Positions 1 to 9,000 of a stretch of 12,058 bases of DNA are shown piece after piece (position 1 is the first letter of the stretch; each line of letters begins with the position of its first letter). Under the pieces are notes generated by a model. It was not told the origin of the DNA. It saw only the letters and a program-made list of their open reading frames with translations, and did no database searches. The stretch comes from a bacterium. GTDB taxonomy: Bacteria > UBP13 > UBA5359. The stretch covers positions 1 through 12,058 of the forward strand of contig JAQVUQ010000042.1 of assembly GCA_028699365.1 (NCBI GenBank), given 5' to 3'. The position numbers and the translations under genes are program-made.

Positions 1-888
1 CTAACAATAGTAGTAGGGATTACCTTGGCGCTGTGTGTCAGCACAGTGCGGGCCGAGGTAATGACGGAACCGTATGAATACTCTCAGGATTTCGAGAATA
101 CCGATCCGGTAAGCTTCTGGACGAGTAATGGTACATATAAAGAGAATTCGAAAAAACTGACCGGTGAGAGGGCATATGCCGGCGCAAAATCGCTTGAGTT
201 GGATGTTACATTCGGTACTGCAACCTATGTGTATTATGCCATACCGATGAACGTTCCGGTTGAAGGCAGCCTGAGCTTTTCGGGACGCATACAGGTGAGA
301 GCGGAAAATCCGAAATTGCAAGCTGGATTGGGAGTTAACGTTTCCTATCTTCCTACCTTTCGCAGTGGCTGTGCACCCCTTGCTACCTATGGCCCGAAGG
401 CGGATGTATGGCAAGTTGTGGAAGGGGATGTAGCAGCTTGGAGCAACAAGCAGAAGGCCGGTGGGGTAGGCCCTTGCTGGGAAGTGACGGAAGCTAATGT
501 CGGGAGTTGCATGAGCAGAATAGGATTGTTCCTTTACGGTGCTCCAGGCGAGAGAATAGTAGTTAATGTCGATGATGTCAGATTAAAAGGAAAAGTGCCC
601 ACACTAACCGATTTTCAAAAAGATTTGAGTAGCCGGTGGGCACCGGCAAAAGCCAAGATCGATGCCAAAGTAGCTGCCTGGAACGCAAGCCTGACACAAG
701 CTGAGGCACGAATCGGATCTCTTGCAGACGGAGATGAAAAGACAAAGTCGCTGCACCAGATTGCCTCTCTTCGGAAAAGCATAGATGCGATAGCAAAGAG
801 AGGTTATATATTAAAAGCTGAAGTATCCGATATGGATAAGCAGATCAATCAGTTGTTGGCTACTTCACCGGCTGCTTCAGGTAATTGA
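1..888 (+). CDS. secreted stand-alone jelly-roll/helical module protein (5' partial)
   Basis: The frame is open from base 1, so the true start lies upstream of the window; the TTG at 25 falls inside the signal peptide and is not a plausible start. The first visible residues are a hydrophobic stretch ending in a VRA signal-peptidase site followed by EVMTEP, so the protein is exported. The mature part (about 270 residues) is one copy of the module repeated in the 6029-10444 gene. A beta-rich half runs from YEYSQDFE through FWTSNGTY, YAGAKSLELDV and FSGRIQV to VNVDDVRLKGKVP. A charged helical tail follows, from the RWAPAKAKIDAK motif to a terminal region rich in K, Q and L. It most resembles tandem module 2, sharing VPVEGSL-x-FSGRIQ. 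The beta half looks like a CBM4/9/22-type jelly roll. No catalytic domain is present. Glycan binding is an inference; the family itself is unrecognised. Confidence 0.85.
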   Translation, partial: LTIVVGITLALCVSTVRAEVMTEPYEYSQDFENTDPVSFWTSNGTYKENSKKLTGERAYAGAKSLELDVTFGTATYVYYAIPMNVPVEGSLSFSGRIQVRAENPKLQAGLGVNVSYLPTFRSGCAPLATYGPKADVWQVVEGDVAAWSNKQKAGGVGPCWEVTEANVGSCMSRIGLFLYGAPGERIVVNVDDVRLKGKVPTLTDFQKDLSSRWAPAKAKIDAKVAAWNASLTQAEARIGSLADGDEKTKSLHQIASLRKSIDAIAKRGYILKAEVSDMDKQINQLLATSPAASGN

Positions 889-945
889 AACAACCGTAAT
901 TGGATCGCCGGTTTCGCACATAATCGAGGTGGAGGAGAATGAATC

Positions 946-3570
946 ATGCATGTAGGTAGAGAGACGTTAGTTTCGGTATGCTTATCAGCATTGTTAATAT
1001 GCTCTATAGCTGTCCAAGCTGCCGGAAATACTGTATCACCGGCAAATGCGAGCGAACAGAAAGCATCCCGGATGGTTTTTAACGAAGATTTCGATAAGTC
1101 GTCTTTGGTATCACCCCGTTTTTGGGCAAGCAACTGCAAAGATGTGAAAATAAACGCCATGGAAGTAAGCTCGGAGTATGCTTACAGTGGCAGGAATTCT
1201 TTTAAGATCGATTTAACGCTTAACGGGGGACACTATTATTACTTATCGATACCTGTCGTGATACCATTCCAATCCCCTCTGGATGGTCGATCTGCCAATC
1301 TGAAATTCAGCGGCAGAATTCTGGTGAAGCAGGCAGACGGCTTGAGTATCAACGGAAAAGGAATACAGCTTGGATACGGCTGGAGCAATCCGGAAATTGG
1401 TGCCTCAGGTTGCGTGTCCATGGGAAGGAAGGCAAAGACAGAGGGCGATTGGGTGCAGTGGGAAGCGGAAGCCGGACATATGTCCGGTATGTCGGATACC
1501 GCTTATATGCAACATCTGGCTGTATATATCGTACATAAGTTCGAAAATACTCATATAGTTATTTATCTTGATGACTTCCAGGTGTCCGGGGATTTACCGG
1601 CTGATTATGCAGTTACCTATGACAGATATCTTAAAAACAAGCAAAGAGAATGGTACGGTTCGGCGAAAGATTATTACAGCTGTGTTGGCGGTAAAGTGGA
1701 TAATATTCCGGCCGCCGATGCTAACCTGAAGGAATGGCACCTGGAGCAATACCGTCTGCTTAAGGAATACGCTGCAAAGACAATGGCAGAGTTAAAGAAC
1801 CTTTGCTCAGGTCTCACGGAAGGGAGTATGACTGTTAGTAAACTGAACGAAATTCGTAACAAGGCAAGGTATGCAGAGTTTGCCGTTGATAGCTGTTACG
1901 CTCTGGCCGGGAGCGGTGGATTTTATAAAAGGGTTCCCTACCTGATTTATAAAGTGCAACCGACGCAAAACGATCGCCTTTTGCCGCAGTCATTTCCCAT
2001 ACCGGGGGTAGTGTGCCGTAATCTGGAGATAGCCGCCTGCCCGGGCGAATACGAGCCCGCCAGTTTTGCCGTTCACACACCGGTTGCATTGGAAAAGCTT
2101 AGTGTGAAGGTTTCCGATTTGTATGCGGGAAAAACCAAACTCTCCGCCTCCTGTCTGGATGTAAGGGTGGTGAAGGTCTGGTGGCAGGCAGGTACTGCGT
2201 ATACTCAAATTGACCAGCCGACGCTGGCCCCGGAATTGCTGCTGCGAGACGATGATTTTGTAAGCGTGGATTATATTGATACGGCAAAACACGCCAATGT
2301 TTTGAAAAATCCTGCGGCGCCTGTAGATGCTGAGTATTTCAGACCGGTCAGTATCCCCGGGAATACGGCCAAACAGTTCTGGCTGACAGCTCACATTCCT
2401 GAGGCTACCAGAGCTGGGAAATATTCGGGATTTGTTACAATTCAGGGTCAAAACTTACCAGCTTTGCAATTACCGATTACGGTTCAGGTTTATCCCTTTA
2501 AACTGGAAGAGACTAACAAGGAATACATGGCCTATTACACAGGATCTTTGACATCAGCTTCCCAGAGGAGTATCGGCTATAAGGAAGAGGTTGATACATA
2601 CGCCAAGCAGATGCGGAGCCTGGTACAGCATGGAATTAATGTGGCCACTCTCTACTGCAAAATAGCATCTACGGACAAGGATGGCCGGCTTGATCTTTCC
2701 CGGCTGAAGAAGGAACTGATAGTAAGAAGAGAAGCCGGTATGAAAGATGTGCCTATACCGTGTATAGGCATTCCGATAGATTTCATGGAAGCCGAGCCGG
2801 CTGATGAAAAAGTAAAGATGGAGAGGATACGATATATAAAGGATATCGTAGGGCAGCTAAATGCTTTCTGCGACGAGAACGGCTTCCCGCGGCTGGCGTT
2901 TTATGGGGTGGATGAGGCGTTTCTCCGGTATGATGCAGAGTGGATGCGCAAAAGAATCTGGGTGCTGCGCGCGATTCTTGAGGCAGGCGGCATGACATAT
3001 TGTGCCGAACCACCGGCATACTTCCCCGTGGCGGGAGATTATTACAGTCGGATAGTGCTGGCTATACATGGTGGATCGGTAGGAAAAGAGTTAATCGATG
3101 AGATACATAAACGGGGTTTCAAAGCTTTGGAATACGGCCGCCCTCAAGGATGCGCGGAAGAGCCGGAGACGTTCAGGAGAGGCTACGGGGTATTGATTTG
3201 GAAGGATAACCTGGACGGTGCGACTCACTGGGCCTGGCAGGAGGGGCTATACAGGGATTTTAGAGCTTATGACGATGACGGCCCCGGCAACAACAGGAAA
3301 TTCACCATGGCTTATCCAACCAGCGACGGGGTGATAGATACCATTCAGTATGAGGGCATGCGCGAAGGTATAGACGATATGAGATATATCGCCACGCTTT
3401 TGAAAGCAATAGATTCGGCAAGGAAAGATACCGGGAAAGCATCCCTTGCGGCAGATGCGGAGAAGTTCCTTAACAGCGTGGATGTGGCTCGTTGTGATCT
3501 GGATGACATGCGCACGCAGATAACTCAATGGATCATCAGGCTTACGCAGCCAAAGAAAGAGAACCGTTAG
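946..3570 (+). CDS. secreted GH123/DUF4091-like glycosidase with N-terminal module
   Basis: The start is ATG 946, with GGAGGAG at 931-937 eight bases upstream. The product is 874 residues. A signal peptide covers about residues 1-25 (AVQA then AG). A divergent copy of the local module spans about 43-220 (FWASN, YAYSGRNSFKIDL, LKFSGRI, IVIYLDDFQVSG), followed by a helical segment to about 330. An Ig-like region holds CPGEYEPASFAV near 363-374. The (beta/alpha) catalytic-type region (about 510-865) carries the YGVDEA motif with D656-E657. Late motifs are GYGVLIWKDNLDG (about 747) and DGVIDTIQYEGMREGIDD (about 795). These match the GH123 catalytic domain family (formerly DUF4091). Characterised GH123 enzymes are exo-acting beta-N-acetylgalactosaminidases using an adjacent Asp-Glu pair with substrate-assisted catalysis. 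Family membership is well supported. The substrate is inferred, since many DUF4091 proteins are uncharacterised. The module has a long insertion before FSGRI compared with the tandem copies. Confidence 0.85.
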   Translation: MHVGRETLVSVCLSALLICSIAVQAAGNTVSPANASEQKASRMVFNEDFDKSSLVSPRFWASNCKDVKINAMEVSSEYAYSGRNSFKIDLTLNGGHYYYLSIPVVIPFQSPLDGRSANLKFSGRILVKQADGLSINGKGIQLGYGWSNPEIGASGCVSMGRKAKTEGDWVQWEAEAGHMSGMSDTAYMQHLAVYIVHKFENTHIVIYLDDFQVSGDLPADYAVTYDRYLKNKQREWYGSAKDYYSCVGGKVDNIPAADANLKEWHLEQYRLLKEYAAKTMAELKNLCSGLTEGSMTVSKLNEIRNKARYAEFAVDSCYALAGSGGFYKRVPYLIYKVQPTQNDRLLPQSFPIPGVVCRNLEIAACPGEYEPASFAVHTPVALEKLSVKVSDLYAGKTKLSASCLDVRVVKVWWQAGTAYTQIDQPTLAPELLLRDDDFVSVDYIDTAKHANVLKNPAAPVDAEYFRPVSIPGNTAKQFWLTAHIPEATRAGKYSGFVTIQGQNLPALQLPITVQVYPFKLEETNKEYMAYYTGSLTSASQRSIGYKEEVDTYAKQMRSLVQHGINVATLYCKIASTDKDGRLDLSRLKKELIVRREAGMKDVPIPCIGIPIDFMEAEPADEKVKMERIRYIKDIVGQLNAFCDENGFPRLAFYGVDEAFLRYDAEWMRKRIWVLRAILEAGGMTYCAEPPAYFPVAGDYYSRIVLAIHGGSVGKELIDEIHKRGFKALEYGRPQGCAEEPETFRRGYGVLIWKDNLDGATHWAWQEGLYRDFRAYDDDGPGNNRKFTMAYPTSDGVIDTIQYEGMREGIDDMRYIATLLKAIDSARKDTGKASLAADAEKFLNSVDVARCDLDDMRTQITQWIIRLTQPKKENR

Positions 3571-3644
3571 CGATTGCCTGGATTGCAAGCTGGAATATCC
3601 GGCGTCGTCATAGAGTAACGAAATACCGCTTAATCTGTTTGATT

Positions 3645-3648
3645 GGAG
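3645..3648 (+). promoter_or_regulatory. Shine-Dalgarno GGAG for first MBL gene
   Basis: GGAG followed by AGAGAG sits six bases before ATG 3655 and overlaps the alternative TTG at 3643, so the ATG is the better start. Confidence 0.65.
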
Positions 3649-3654
3649 AGAGAG

Positions 3655-4422
3655 ATGGTAAAGGTAAACATATTGGGCTCAGCTTCGGGAGTTCCTACAA
3701 AAAAAAGATCTTGCAGTTCTACAGCCGTTTTGTCTGCTGAATCAGCATATCTCCTTGATGCCGGTGAACCATGCAGTAGGCTGCTGGTGAAAGAAGATAT
3801 ACCTTATAACTGTATTAAAGCCGTTTTCATATCGCATATGGATCCGGATCATTTCAGCGGAATATTCATGCTTGTTAAATTAATGGCATTAACGGGGAGA
3901 AAGGGGCCTTTGAAGATATATGTGCCCGAAGAAGCTGTGGTCAAGCTTAAGGAGTTTTTCAGAACGGTTTATCTTTTCGAGGAGATACTGAGTTTTGACT
4001 ATGATGTATTCCCAATAAAAGAGGGTGTATTTTACCATGACGAAAACATAAATATTGCAGGTTTGCCCAATACACATATGCAAAAGAGATTGCAAACCCG
4101 GTATCCGCAATTGCCTCTTGAGAGCTATTCCTTTGTTTTGAAAACAGCAGACAGAACAATAGGTTATTCCGGGGATCTGGGCTGCATAGAAGATTTAGAG
4201 ACGCTGGTAGATACGCCACTCGATCTGATGATTGTTGAACTGGCGCATATAGAGCCCTCATCTTTGATGGAGTTTTTGGCTGGTAAAGATATCGAAAAGG
4301 TAATATTTACGCATATTCACCCTGAGCTGGAGGATAGGGAAGATGACATAAGGCGTCTGGCTGAAAAGTTTCTGGAGGGCAGATGCAGTATTGCTTATGA
4401 TGGCTTAAGGATGGAGGTTTAG
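3655..4422 (+). CDS. metallo-beta-lactamase-fold hydrolase, RNase Z-like (variant metal motif)
   Basis: The start is ATG 3655, because GGAG at 3645-3648 lies six bases upstream; an in-frame TTG at 3643 overlaps this ribosome site. The product is 255 residues with no signal peptide, so it should be cytoplasmic. The N-terminus (LGSASGVPTKKRSCSS, then LLDAGEP) resembles the start of RNase Z/COG1234-type proteins. The metal motif reads H61-M-D63-P-D65-H66, so the usual second histidine of HxHxDH is aspartate. Other likely ligands are H141 (NTHM), D174 (YSGDLG) and H220 (FTHIH). H198 in ELAH is also conserved-looking. The family includes tRNA 3' nucleases, phosphodiesterases and lactonases, and I cannot choose among them. 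It is too short and lacks the exosite expected of a housekeeping RNase Z. The next gene, also MBL-fold, starts 2 nt downstream, so the two products may work together. Confidence 0.85.
   Translation: MVKVNILGSASGVPTKKRSCSSTAVLSAESAYLLDAGEPCSRLLVKEDIPYNCIKAVFISHMDPDHFSGIFMLVKLMALTGRKGPLKIYVPEEAVVKLKEFFRTVYLFEEILSFDYDVFPIKEGVFYHDENINIAGLPNTHMQKRLQTRYPQLPLESYSFVLKTADRTIGYSGDLGCIEDLETLVDTPLDLMIVELAHIEPSSLMEFLAGKDIEKVIFTHIHPELEDREDDIRRLAEKFLEGRCSIAYDGLRMEV
4413..4417 (+). promoter_or_regulatory. ribosome site inside the upstream MBL gene
   Basis: GGAGG within the last codons of the first MBL gene, seven bases before GTG 4425. With only two bases between stop and start, reinitiation and coupled, near-stoichiometric synthesis of the two MBL proteins is likely. 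Confidence 0.75.
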
Positions 4423-4424
4423 CA

Positions 4425-5183
4425 GTGAAAGTAACGTTTATAGGTACATCGATTTATGTACCGGATAACGGTAGAGAGGTTTCTTCTATTCTTATAGATG
4501 GTAAGCATTTGGTTGATACCGGCTGGAACAGTGTCCTCAGGATGAAAGAGTTCGGCTTTGACCCGCTGAAGCTGGAATCTCTGACAATCACCCATTTCCA
4601 TCAGGATCATTATATCGGATTACCCCAGTTGCTATTCTATCTCGGCTTGAAAAAGGAAGAGAGGGAGAGATTGCATCACAATCCGTTGTACATAATCGGC
4701 CCGGGCGAATATTTGAGCAACGTAGTGGATAAAGCCCTGGAGTTTCTGCAAATATATCGGTTTCCGGAACTGTCACTGAGTATAGATCTCGTTCCATTGT
4801 GCTCGGGAGAGTCATATGAGATGGGGGATCTTGTGCTGGAGCCCTTTGGAGTAAATCATATTTCCGGAGGAGGTATCCGGGAAGCGGCACTGGGATACAG
4901 ATTTAAGGATAAATCTACTGCGGGTTCGTTTGTTTATACAGGGGACACTGCATTTTGTCCGGGGATTGCCGAATGCATAGGGCATGCAGGTACGCTGATC
5001 CATGATGTCTCACATAGTCTGCCACAAGAGGCGGCGGCAACAGCTAAAAGCTTGGGGGCTGAAACGCTATATCTGATCCACTATACAGAACGGAAGGAGG
5101 AAGAGGTCCTTTTAGAGGCTAGAAGAGTATTTCCCCAAACGTTTTTAGCCAAAGAAGGAGAAAGTCTGGATATCGGAAATTAG
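4425..5183 (+). CDS. metallo-beta-lactamase-fold hydrolase, RNase Z/COG1234-like
   Basis: The start is GTG 4425, two bases after the previous stop. Its GGAGG (4413-4417) lies inside the end of the upstream gene at 7-nt spacing, so translation is probably coupled. The product is 252 residues and lacks a signal peptide. It carries the complete metal set of the superfamily: H57-F-H59-Q-D61-H62, H145 (VNHISGG), D174 (YTGDT) and H219 (LIHYTE), plus H193-D194 (LIHDVSH). The N-terminus (FIGTSIYVPDNGREVSS) resembles RNase Z-type proteins and the previous gene, but overall the two are diverged paralogues at most. It should bind two metal ions, typically zinc, and hydrolyse a phosphodiester, ester or lactone. 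The sequence does not identify the substrate. The placement between secreted glycan-related genes suggests metabolism of an imported product, which is inference. Confidence 0.87.
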   Translation: MKVTFIGTSIYVPDNGREVSSILIDGKHLVDTGWNSVLRMKEFGFDPLKLESLTITHFHQDHYIGLPQLLFYLGLKKEERERLHHNPLYIIGPGEYLSNVVDKALEFLQIYRFPELSLSIDLVPLCSGESYEMGDLVLEPFGVNHISGGGIREAALGYRFKDKSTAGSFVYTGDTAFCPGIAECIGHAGTLIHDVSHSLPQEAAATAKSLGAETLYLIHYTERKEEEVLLEARRVFPQTFLAKEGESLDIGN

Positions 5184-5244
5184 TTAGCTACCCAATTGAA
5201 CTTAACTGATATGGGGAGAGGATCAGAAAAGGAGGAAAAGAGAG

Positions 5245-6009
5245 ATGTTTACTCGGCACAAAAAGGCTGCATCATTTTCAAGGGAAGGATTTACGCTGAT
5301 AGAATTGCTGGTCGTCATTGCTATAATCGCACTCTTATCAGGAATTCTCTTTCCGGTCTTTACAAAGTCCAGGATGAAGGCCAAGCAGGCTACATGCATA
5401 AACAATCTTAAACAGTGTGGAATGGCATTTTCCATGTATGCGCAGGACTATGATGGATTGGTGCCTTATTACGCTTATGATGGAAAAACAACCAATCTCT
5501 GGTCAACCATGCTATACAATTGTGGTTATGCAAAAAGTACAAGTATATTTGCTTGCCCTGCGCAAGACCCTTATAGCTGGAGCCCCGGTGGGTTGGACAA
5601 ATATATAGGCTATGGCATTAATGAGAGGCAGATTCGCTGGCACCCATCTGTGCTTAATATTTCAGGTCCGGGTAGTGCAAATTGGCGTTATTTTGACATG
5701 TATAATGTAGCAAAGCCTGCACAATTCATGATGCTTGCCGATAGCATAAGTGTGGATAGTGCCTCCTCGACTTATTTCAAGAAGCAATACTGGCTGTTTT
5801 ACCCTGATCCCACTGGTGCGGGTAAGGGGTTAATCCATATGAGGCATAACGGTCTGGCCGATCTTCTCTTTGCAGATGGTCATGTGGCAGCTTGTGATAA
5901 AGCAGCGATAAAGAACGCTTTTCTGGCGGAAAAATTATCCGGCACCAATAAAATAAATCTAATACAGGTTGCAGAAGAAGATGGAACTGTAGTTAGTGTG
6001 TATCCATAG
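5245..6009 (+). CDS. type II pseudopilin-like protein with H-X9-DG motif (DUF1559-like)
   Basis: The start is ATG 5245, with GGAGG at 5231-5235 nine bases upstream. The product is 254 residues. A short basic leader ends at G15, and the prepilin peptidase site is G15/F16 followed by FTLIELLVVIAIIALL, with the conserved E20 at position 5 of the mature protein. ILFPVFTKSRMKAKQATC and NNLKQCGMAFSMYAQDYDG form the usual N-terminal helix continuation of the large DUF1559-type family. Near the C-terminus H201 is separated by nine residues from D211-G212 (FADGHV), the H-X9-DG signature common in Planctomycetes, Verrucomicrobia, Lentisphaerae and Armatimonadota. Such proteins are processed by the prepilin peptidase and inserted through the N-terminal helix. 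They are found in very high copy number, and their exact role (secretion pseudopilus, surface fibre or adhesion) is mostly unknown. The next gene begins 19 nt downstream. Confidence 0.92.
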   Translation: MFTRHKKAASFSREGFTLIELLVVIAIIALLSGILFPVFTKSRMKAKQATCINNLKQCGMAFSMYAQDYDGLVPYYAYDGKTTNLWSTMLYNCGYAKSTSIFACPAQDPYSWSPGGLDKYIGYGINERQIRWHPSVLNISGPGSANWRYFDMYNVAKPAQFMMLADSISVDSASSTYFKKQYWLFYPDPTGAGKGLIHMRHNGLADLLFADGHVAACDKAAIKNAFLAEKLSGTNKINLIQVAEEDGTVVSVYP

Positions 6010-6016
6010 CGTACAT

Positions 6017-6023
6017 AAGGAGG
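6017..6023 (+). promoter_or_regulatory. Shine-Dalgarno AAGGAGG fixing the start of the giant gene
   Basis: Seven-base match to the anti-SD, five bases before ATG 6029. It rules out the upstream GTG at 5996, which would add 11 residues ahead of a good signal peptide and overlap the pseudopilin gene. Confidence 0.85.
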
Positions 6024-6028
6024 TAGTC

Positions 6029-9000
6029 ATGTTAAAGAAATTTGCAATAACAGGCATATTAATAATTACCGTATTATGTTACGTTAACATTGCACAGGCC
6101 GAGATGCCTACAGGTCCGTACAGCTACATCCAGAATTTTGAGAGTACTGACTCGTCCAGCTTCTGGACCAGCGATGGATCTTATACGGTAAACTTCAAGG
6201 GATTGACGACAGAGCAATACTATAGCGGGACGCATTCTCTTAAGTTGGATATTACCCTGGGAACCGATGCAACCTACGTCTATTACGAGATACCTCTTAG
6301 CCTTCCCGCTGAAGGCAGTCTGCACTTTTCCGGGTATATGCAGTTGGGAGCCGATACCAGTACAGGCTGCACTGTCGGGTTGGGAGCCAATGTAACTTGT
6401 CCACCCACTACATGCAGCTATAACGGCAGCTTTGCCGCCTACGGCAGCACCGGAGCATGGCAGAGGATAGATAAAGATGTGGTAGCCTGGGGTAAAGAGA
6501 AGGCCAATACGATAAGCAGTACCTGCTGGGAAGTGACCGGAGCCGATGTCGGGGTTAAGATGGATAAAATCGGCATCTTCCTCTACGGTGCTCCCGGCCA
6601 GAGAATAGTAGTCTATATCGATGCTCTGAACTTAACAGGAGAAGTGCCCTCCGAGGCAGATTTTCAGACGGAGGTAACCCGGAGATGGGCCCCGGCCGAT
6701 GCCAAGTTTGATGCCAAAATAGCTGCCTGGAATGAAAGACTGCAAGTAGCACAGGATAAGATAGCAGCTCTTCCTGCCGGTGACAAGAAGACGGAACTGG
6801 AGCAGCAACTCTCCACTCTGCAAACAAGCGTCAGCACCATAACCCAGAGAGGCTATATACTTTCTGCCGAAACACCGGATACCGACAATCAGATAGAAAG
6901 CCTGATAATGAGCGCCGTATCCAATGTCTACAGCTATAACCAGGACTTCGAAAGCAGTGATCCATCAAGTTACTGGTCGGGCAACGGAACATACACCGTG
7001 AACTATAAGGGACTGACAACTGAACAGGCATATGCTGGTACACATTCCCTTAAACTGGATATCACCTTCGGTACAGCAACCTATCTATACTATAAAATAC
7101 CCCTTAGTGTTCCAGTCGAAGGCAGTCTGCAATTTTCCGGGCGTATACAGATAGGCGCAGGGACTACAACAGGCTGTACTGCCGGACTCGGAGTCAACGT
7201 TTATTATCCACCGACTACGCGCAGTGCCTGCGGTCCTTTTGGAACCTACGGTCCGACACCGGGCGTATGGCAACTGGCCGAAGGCGATATGGTATCCTTT
7301 GGGCAATCCAAAACATACGTGGTAAGTAATTACTGCTGGGAAGTGACCGGAGCCAATGTCGGGGTTAAGATGGATAAGATGGGCATCTTTCTCTACGGTG
7401 CTTCCGGCAAGAGAATAGTAGTCTATATCGATGCTCTGAACTTAACAGGCGAAGTGCCCTCTGAGACCGATTTTCAGACGGAGGTAACCCGGAGATGGGC
7501 CCCGGCCGATACCAAGATCGATGCTAAGATAGCTGGCTGGGATACAAGTTTGCAGCAAGCCCAGGCCAGGATCAATACCTTTGCAGACAGTGCAGGCAAG
7601 ACAGCCTTGCAGCAGCAATTGAACTCTACACAATCTACCGTTAACACTATAACCCAGAGAGGTTATATACTTAACACCGAAGTATCGAGCGTGGACACTC
7701 AGATCAGCCAGTTATTATCATCTCTGCCGACTAGTGCCTGCAGTTACAGCGAAGATTTCGAAAGCACCGATCCGTCCAGCTTCTGGACCAGCGATGGATC
7801 TTATACGGTAAACTTCAAGGGATTGACGACGGACCAATACTATAGCGGCAATCAGTCATTGAAGCTGGATGTCACTCTGGGAGCCGATGCAACCTACGTC
7901 TATTACGAGATACCTCTTATTATTCCGGCTGAAGGCAGCCTGCACTTCACCGGGCATATACAGGTAGGCAATGGCACTGGTACAGTCTGCACTGCCGGGT
8001 TGGGAGCCAATGTAACTTGTCCGCCCACTACATGCAGCTATAACGGCAGTTTTGCAGCCTACGGCCTCAACCCCGGAGTATGGCGGACAATAGATAAAGA
8101 CGTGGTAGCCTGGGGTAAAGAGAAGGCCAATGCGATAAGCAGTACCTGCTGGGAAGTGGCCGGAGCCGATGTCGGGGTTAAAATGGATAAGATAGGCATC
8201 TTTCTCTACGGTGCTCCCGGCCAGAGGGTGGTCGCCTATATTGATGCTTTGAACTTAACAGGAGAAGTGCCCTCCGAGGTGGATTTTCAGGCGGAAGTAA
8301 ACACCAGATGGGCTGCAGCCGATGCCAAGTTTGATGCCAGGATAACCAGCCTGGAGACGAGATTGCAAGGAGAGAGCCTACAGGGCAAGATAGACGGCTT
8401 TGCTTCAGGAACTCTGAAGAGCAAGTTTATACAGAACCTGGATAACCTCAGCACGACAGTCGATAATATAGAGACCAGAGGCTATCTCTATCTTACCGAA
8501 CATACCGGCATAGAGATCGGCATAGCGCAGCTTAAGGCCGCTATCGTTCTGCATGAGGCCGCCGAAGAGAAGGCCGAAGAGAAGCTGGCATATTACCATA
8601 ATGAAGTCACTACTATCGATAATCGATTGTATAACGGGTACAAGTATATCCGTGCCTCTGAATACAACGATATAGGTCCTGGCATCAGCAACTTATGCGC
8701 ATACTACAGTAATACCGAAGCTATCCTGGACGGGGTAATGGCCGGCAGAAGTTACTTTTTCTACGGCAACTCATCTCCCATCACCAGCTTTAAAGTATTT
8801 TCAGGCGATATTCTTATCCCCTGGAGGATCAGCAACAGCATATCCCTGGCAGTTTGCCCCGATGAGTATGAAGCAGCCGGCTTTATAGTTTCCAGCCTCT
8901 TTGCCGATGCCGATGCAGCTATAGACCTTGATATTCACTCATTGCAGGTAACACCTACCGATCTGGAAAGAGTTGGAGGAGGAATTATCCCTGCGCAGGA

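Noticed and set aside
1-414. 137-codon open frame on the minus strand at the window edge
   Set aside because: It is antisense to the module gene and its translation is a mirror of that coding pattern; similar antisense frames recur opposite every module copy.
2750-2770. 8-bp perfect stem (TGCCTATA/TATAGGCA) with a 5-nt loop
   Set aside because: It is inside a coding region (VPIPCIGIP), has no U-tract and is moderately AT-rich, so it is unlikely to be a terminator.
5178-5210. Weak inverted repeat AGTTA/TAACT after the second MBL gene
   Set aside because: Five AT-rich pairs with a long loop and no U-tract do not make a credible terminator.
5996-6028. Upstream GTG start for the giant gene
   Set aside because: It precedes the AAGGAGG at 6017-6023, overlaps the pseudopilin coding end and would put polar residues ahead of a good signal peptide.
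6045-6085. Possible lipoprotein signal (cysteine in the giant protein's leader)
   Set aside because: The cysteine at position 17 is preceded by TVL, not a lipobox with small residues, and a good signal peptidase I site (AQA) follows.
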